Source: Labrenzia sp. VG12 (GTDB lineage: Bacteria; Pseudomonadota; Alphaproteobacteria; Rhizobiales; Stappiaceae). Taken from it: a DNA stretch of 64,000 nucleotides. The stretch is taken from the NCBI RefSeq assembly GCF_002237595.1, contig NZ_CP022529.1, positions 5,610,001 through 5,674,000 on the forward strand. The letters run 5' to 3'. The notes under the pieces were generated by a model. It was not told the DNA's origin and searched no databases. It saw nothing but the letters and a program-made list of their open reading frames with translations. Numbering within the stretch: position 1 is the first letter of the stretch; the number at the start of each line of letters is the position of its first letter. The position numbers and the translations under genes are program-made. Shown here in pieces: positions 60,666 through 64,000 of this stretch.

Positions 60666-60741
60666 TCTGGGATAGCTCAGTTGGTCAGAGCGCCGGTCTG
60701 TGGAACCGGAGGCGAAGGTTCGATCCCTTCTCCCAGGACCA
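60666..60741 (+). tRNA. tRNA-His (GTG)
   Basis: 76 bases with encoded CCA. D-arm GCTC...GAGC, anticodon stem CCGGT / ACCGG with loop CTGTGGA (anticodon GTG, 60700-60702), T-arm GAAGG TTCGATC CCTTC. The acceptor stem is TCTGGGA / TCCCAGG, with a T-G first pair. No encoded extra G at position -1; alphaproteobacterial tRNA-His often lacks it and has A73, as here. Confidence 0.85.
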
Positions 60742-60753
60742 GTTCAAGAACAT

Positions 60754-60841
60754 GCGGCCGTGGCGAAATGGCAGACGCACCGGATTTAGGATCCGGCGAG
60801 GGCAACCCTCAATGGGAGTTCGAGTCTCCCCGGCCGCACCA
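60754..60841 (+). tRNA. tRNA-Leu (TAG)
   Basis: 88 bases with encoded CCA. Acceptor GCGGCCG / CGGCCGC, anticodon stem CCGGA / TCCGG with loop TTTAGGA (anticodon TAG, 60787-60789), long variable arm (GAGGGCAACCCTC) and TTCGAGT T-loop. A normal class II tRNA-Leu; it is the last of the cluster. No T-rich terminator was found in the 195 bases after it, only a GGTGGCC / GGCCACC repeat. Confidence 0.92.
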
Positions 60842-61036
60842 TTCTTGTTTGCGCTACATGAGCGCGGTTCTGGTTCGATTCGCTCACCTGCACCACTTTC
60901 GGCGCTTTCCGCCTTCGGCCAACAGGAGCGGGGGCCAGAGCGTTCCTTTCACTCTTCCCCTTCGGTTGGTGTTTAATGGGTTCGGTGGCCTCTTCCGGAG
61001 GATTGCCCCCTACGAAGCGGCCACCAGGGAAACCTG

Positions 61037-61417
61037 TCATGTCATCGAGCTGATGCCGAAGAGATTGCCTTCCGTGTCCTGGCAGAGGCTCACCCAGCCA
61101 TATTCGCCGATCGAGAATTTCGGCCGGATCACCTGACCGCCGGCCCCTGCGACACGGGCTTCTTCAATTGCGCAGTCTTCGGCGTTGAAATAGACAATTG
61201 TTCCGCCAGCGCCAGGCCCGGCATGCGGCGACTTGGTGAGGGCGCCGCCCGCGCCATAGGCGCTCATCTCCGCCGGAAAACTCATCATCCGGGTTTCGCC
61301 TGTCGGATCACCGATCGGCTCCAGCTTGCGCGCCAGCACGGTTTCGTAAAACGAGACCGCCCGATCGAGATCCTCAACAAAGATGTCAAACCATCCGATT
61401 GCGTTCATTGCAGACAT
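61037..61417 (-). CDS. VOC family (glyoxalase/bleomycin resistance-type) protein
   Basis: A 126-residue vicinal-oxygen-chelate protein. The N-terminal half shows IGWFDIFVEDLDRAVSFYETVL, and the second half VYFNAEDCAIEEARVAGAGG and PKFSIGEYGWVSLCQDTEGN, the pattern of two beta-alpha-beta-beta-beta units. Metal ligands of true glyoxalases are not obvious. The ATG at 61417 has AGGAG six bases upstream. It follows the AraC gene on the same strand and is probably under its control. Confidence 0.87.
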   Translation of the reverse strand: MSAMNAIGWFDIFVEDLDRAVSFYETVLARKLEPIGDPTGETRMMSFPAEMSAYGAGGALTKSPHAGPGAGGTIVYFNAEDCAIEEARVAGAGGQVIRPKFSIGEYGWVSLCQDTEGNLFGISSMT

Positions 61418-61485
61418 CATCAACTCCTGTCTTGTCGATCCTGTCTGCCTGCTTAAGGGCGCGCGCCTCGCCTGTATTGTAGATT

Positions 61486-62226
61486 TCAGACATCGAACTT
61501 TTTGGCATATTTCGCCGGTGTGTACCCGGTCGCCTTTCGGAACGAATGAATGAAATGGGACTGGTCGGCATAGGAGAGGGACGGTTCTCCCCTGAGCGAC
61601 TGCTGCAATCGCAGCACTTTCAGAAAGTCGTGCGGGGCAAAGCCGGTCGTCTTTTTCAAGGTCCGTTGCAACTGCCTTGGGGATACGCCGGACACGGCGG
61701 CCATGTCTGCGACCGAATGGATGTCTTCGAGATGGCGGAAGATCTTTTCGGTGACCGGATTGGCAAGGACCAGGCCGCCTTCGGCAAGGCTTTCGACAAA
61801 TCGCACCAGATGCTGGAGATTGTCCGATAGATCTCTGGCGACGAGCGCCCGATTGAGTGCGACGAGTGGCAACTTGCCGGCATAGGCGCTGTCGATCATC
61901 CCGTAGCCGGTCTCATCGGGAGACCCCTGCCAGACGCCGGGCAGCAAACGGATGTTGATATAATGAAAACTGCGCCCGAGGCTGAGTTCCTCGGAAGATG
62001 CCCGCAGCCTTGTGATCCCGGCGACATCACGGTGTGACTGGTCCAGAACGATATAGACACAGGCATCGGGCAGGGCGTGAAACCGGTAATCCTGCTCAAG
62101 CGGTTCCAGGGTTTTCAATTCGAGAAAGCGGTGAACAATGCTGCGCAGGTGCTCCGGCGGCTCCAGTTCGGTAAACCGGACCGACTGGACAGCCCTGTCT
62201 TTGCCATTGCCTTTGGGGTCGTACAT
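61486..62226 (-). CDS. AraC family transcriptional regulator
   Basis: A 246-residue regulator. The N-terminal part contains a DUF6597-like sensing region (PPEHLRSIVHRFLELKTLEP and FHALPDACVYIVLDQ). The C-terminal AraC domain shows IHSVADMAAVSGVSPRQLQRT and SYADQSHFIHSFRKATGYTP. The ATG at 62226 gives MYDPKGNGKDR; the frame is open further upstream and no start has a clear ribosome binding site. Likely co-transcribed with the VOC gene. Confidence 0.85.
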   Translation of the reverse strand: MYDPKGNGKDRAVQSVRFTELEPPEHLRSIVHRFLELKTLEPLEQDYRFHALPDACVYIVLDQSHRDVAGITRLRASSEELSLGRSFHYINIRLLPGVWQGSPDETGYGMIDSAYAGKLPLVALNRALVARDLSDNLQHLVRFVESLAEGGLVLANPVTEKIFRHLEDIHSVADMAAVSGVSPRQLQRTLKKTTGFAPHDFLKVLRLQQSLRGEPSLSYADQSHFIHSFRKATGYTPAKYAKKFDV

Positions 62227-62300
62227 CTGGTTGCACTCGAAACTGGGTGCCGACGAATATGGCAGTCTAATGCCGATTACAAAAAAGGAAAACGAGATCA

Positions 62301-62804
62301 ATGAAATGGACCATTCAACCACATGTTGGCTGTGGCGCACTGTCCTTCGGAATGAAGGCGGACGACGTCAGGTTCATTCTGGGTCCGCCGGAAAACGTGC
62401 GGCAGAGCGAACGGGTTTGTGTGGAGGAAAGCCGGCATCACGCGCCCTGGAACGAGTGCACCTATTCACAGAATGGTCTGGTCTCTATAGCGAGTTACCT
62501 CGAAGGCCTTGAGAACCTCTCCCTGGACGACAATGAGATGCTGGGCCAACCCATCCTTGAGCTTGTCGATTTTCTCGGGCAAAGGAACGGTGGTCTCTTC
62601 CAGGCACAAGGAGGCTCGCTCTACTTCGATCGCCTTGGCATGGCGCTTCTGCAGTTTGAAGACAGAAACTCACGCACGCTCGTTCTGTTTTCATCCGGAT
62701 TTGATCACCGGGAGCCACTCAGGCAGGTATCCATGAGCGAAGTCGCCGAATACTACGAGGACATTATGGAGCAGGACCCGGCAGCAGACCTGTTTGGCGC
62801 GTGA
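62301..62804 (+). CDS. Hypothetical protein (167 residues)
   Basis: I do not recognise a family with certainty. The start GCGALSFGMKADDVRFILGPP is a pattern seen in small proteins of the kind found as immunity or regulatory proteins, and the C-terminus is acidic (SEVAEYYEDIMEQDPAADL). No signal peptide or membrane helix. AAGGAAAACGAG lies upstream of the ATG. It is divergent from the AraC gene and converges with the formylglutamate amidohydrolase gene, only three bases apart. Confidence 0.65.
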   Translation: MKWTIQPHVGCGALSFGMKADDVRFILGPPENVRQSERVCVEESRHHAPWNECTYSQNGLVSIASYLEGLENLSLDDNEMLGQPILELVDFLGQRNGGLFQAQGGSLYFDRLGMALLQFEDRNSRTLVLFSSGFDHREPLRQVSMSEVAEYYEDIMEQDPAADLFGA

Positions 62805-62807
62805 GGT

Positions 62808-63659
62808 TCAAAGCGCCGCCGGATCGGCTGCCAGCTTGGCAAGTGCACGGGCAAGAACGGTCAAATTCTGTTCCAGCTGCAGAAAGCCGTCGACCTTGGA
62901 AAGCGTCGCTTCTTCCATATAGAGCTTGCGATTGATCTCGATCTGGATGCTGTGCCGGCCTTCCGACGGCCGGCCATGCCGGCGCACCAGTTCAAACCCC
63001 TTGTAAGGGTCGTTGATGGCGACGGAGTAGCCAAGTTCGCGCAAGGTCTCCACCACACAGTCGGTCAGGGCAGGGGCACAGGTGCTGCCGTCCCGGTCGC
63101 CAATGACAAAATCAGGCCGCGGTACCTCACCGTCTTCGGTGGTCCTGTCACCCATGCTGGCCATGGAATGACAGTTCACATGCAGAACGTGGCCGTGCGT
63201 TTCGTGGAACCGGTCGAGCGTCGATTTCAGTGTGCCGTGATAGGGTGCCCAGCAAGTGTCGATCCGCTTGCGGATTTCCCCGGCGGTTAATTTGCGATCA
63301 TAGACCGGACCGAAAGCCTTCATGTCCTTCCAGATTAGGCCGACGCCACGTTGCAACGTCTTGAATGTGGGATTGACGGGACCGTCCCAGGTCCCATCGA
63401 TCATCGAAATGTCGATGTCATCGCTGTTCCGGTTCGGATCGACATAACAGCGTGGAAAGAGCGCATGGATGAGGGTTGCGCCTTCCGCGACCGCAGGCGC
63501 AAACAGCTCCTCGACATGGGCGTCCTCTGACCGGCGCAGGGTCATGCGGTCGATCGCATGGTTGAAGTCCGCGGGATAGATCGAACCTGAATGGGGACTG
63601 TCGAAGACGAGCGGGACGGGATCTGTGACGGGCGCGACCGTGCGGACTGCGGGGATCAT
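62808..63659 (-). CDS. N-formylglutamate amidohydrolase family protein
   Basis: A 283-residue hydrolase of the HutG/FGase family, which releases formate from N-formylglutamate in histidine breakdown. Characteristic segments are PLVFDSPHSGSIYPADF, CYVDPNRNSDDIDISM, VLHVNCHSMASMGDRTTEDG and PDFVIGDRDGSTCAP. The ATG at 63659 overlaps the stop of the upstream transporter gene (ATGA), so the two are translationally coupled. That suggests it acts on a peptide or formylated compound imported by the transporter. Confidence 0.9.
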   Translation of the reverse strand: MIPAVRTVAPVTDPVPLVFDSPHSGSIYPADFNHAIDRMTLRRSEDAHVEELFAPAVAEGATLIHALFPRCYVDPNRNSDDIDISMIDGTWDGPVNPTFKTLQRGVGLIWKDMKAFGPVYDRKLTAGEIRKRIDTCWAPYHGTLKSTLDRFHETHGHVLHVNCHSMASMGDRTTEDGEVPRPDFVIGDRDGSTCAPALTDCVVETLRELGYSVAINDPYKGFELVRRHGRPSEGRHSIQIEINRKLYMEEATLSKVDGFLQLEQNLTVLARALAKLAADPAAL

Positions 63660-64000
63660 ATGTCTTTCCAATAGTGGCAGGCGACCGAATGGTCCCCACC
63701 GAATGTTTCAAGAAGTGGCTGGTCGCGGCGGCAGAGATCCTGGGCATGCGGGCAGCGGGGATTGAAGAAACACCCGTCAGGCGGGTTCAAGGGCGAGGGG
63801 ATTTCGCCTTCAATCGGGGCAAAGTCGCGCTTGCGCTGATCCAGCCGCGGCGCCTCGGCCAGAAGCGCCTTGGTGTAGGGATGTCGGGGCGCGCTGAAAA
63901 TCTCTTCAGTTGAAGCGCTTTCCACGATCCGGCCCAGATACATGATCGCCACCCGGTCGGCGATGTGCTCCACGACGCTGAGGTCATGGCTGATGAACAG
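63656..64000 (-). CDS. Peptide ABC transporter ATP-binding protein (C-terminal part, cut by window end)
   Basis: Partial: the frame is open to the window edge and only the last 114 codons are seen. LFISHDLSVVEHIADRVAIM is the His-switch region of an ABC ATPase. It is followed by YLGRIVESASTEEIFSAPRHPYTKALLAEAP and the oligopeptide transporter C-terminal domain with CFFNPRCPHAQDLC. This is typical of DppF/OppF subunits. The rest of the operon lies beyond the window. Confidence 0.93.
   Translation of the reverse strand: MFISHDLSVVEHIADRVAIMYLGRIVESASTEEIFSAPRHPYTKALLAEAPRLDQRKRDFAPIEGEIPSPLNPPDGCFFNPRCPHAQDLCRRDQPLLETFGGDHSVACHYWKDI

Noticed and set aside
1..64000. CRISPR arrays, insertion sequences or prophage genes
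   Set aside because: No direct-repeat arrays, transposases, integrases or phage structural genes were seen.

Overview
The window is chromosomal DNA of an alphaproteobacterium of the Rhizobiales/Hyphomicrobiales. A marine Stappiaceae genus such as Roseibium/Labrenzia is my best guess. The basis is an F0-only ATP synthase operon with paired b' and b genes, a NadQ-type NAD regulator, a RirA-like iron box, a MatR/matB pair, betaine-lipid btaAB genes and a high-GC, gene-dense layout. Genus placement is inference; no search was possible.

Layout: 1-1951 is the end of the F0 operon (atpB-E-F'-F) closed by a strong terminator. 1994-9675 holds a DUF4279 protein, a 32-codon membrane-peptide ORF, two acetyltransferases, rnhB, a radical SAM protein, a solute-binding protein, a glycosyltransferase, moaB and an aminotransferase. 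9713-17074 has a ceramidase-like protein, maeB (malic enzyme fused to a phosphotransacetylase domain), chorismate mutase, a sugar dehydrogenase, a DEAD-box helicase with a long leader, and a 1.1 kb intergenic region with possible structured RNA. 17098-24023 has a DUF6515 protein with a likely CTG start, ETF-QO, uracil-DNA glycosylase, PilZ, S49 peptidase and MATE genes. 24378-32585 has glyQ and glyS separated by LemA/DUF2207 and a GGDEF-EAL protein, then a Doc-type toxin-antitoxin pair.

32661-39288 has an MFS transporter, an unrecognised 375-residue protein and the nadABC operon behind a 19-bp palindrome. 39335-45374 has an intergenic repeat, hupE, a GlxA-type regulator and an iron-chelate ABC operon ending in a methyltransferase. 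45402-53001 has divergent matR/matB, a UPF0114 protein, a SleB hydrolase and a minus-strand run ygfZ - HD hydrolase - phosphatase - NadQ; NadQ is the likely reader of the nadA palindrome. 53181-59451 has dihydroorotase, L,D-transpeptidase, btaAB, an HxlR regulator and a SnoaL-like protein.

59688-60841 is the most unusual region. A 50-codon leader ORF rich in His, Tyr, Leu and Pro codons is followed by an intrinsic terminator. The 5' arm of that terminator is perfectly complementary over 12 nt to the end of the leader ORF. Downstream lie six tRNA or tRNA-like genes with anticodons for Tyr, Leu, Pro, Leu, His and Leu. The arrangement suggests ribosome-mediated attenuation of a tRNA cluster, or an orphan attenuator or trans-acting leader RNA. 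61037-64000 has a VOC protein, an AraC regulator, an unknown protein, N-formylglutamate amidohydrolase and the end of a peptide ABC transporter gene cut by the window edge.
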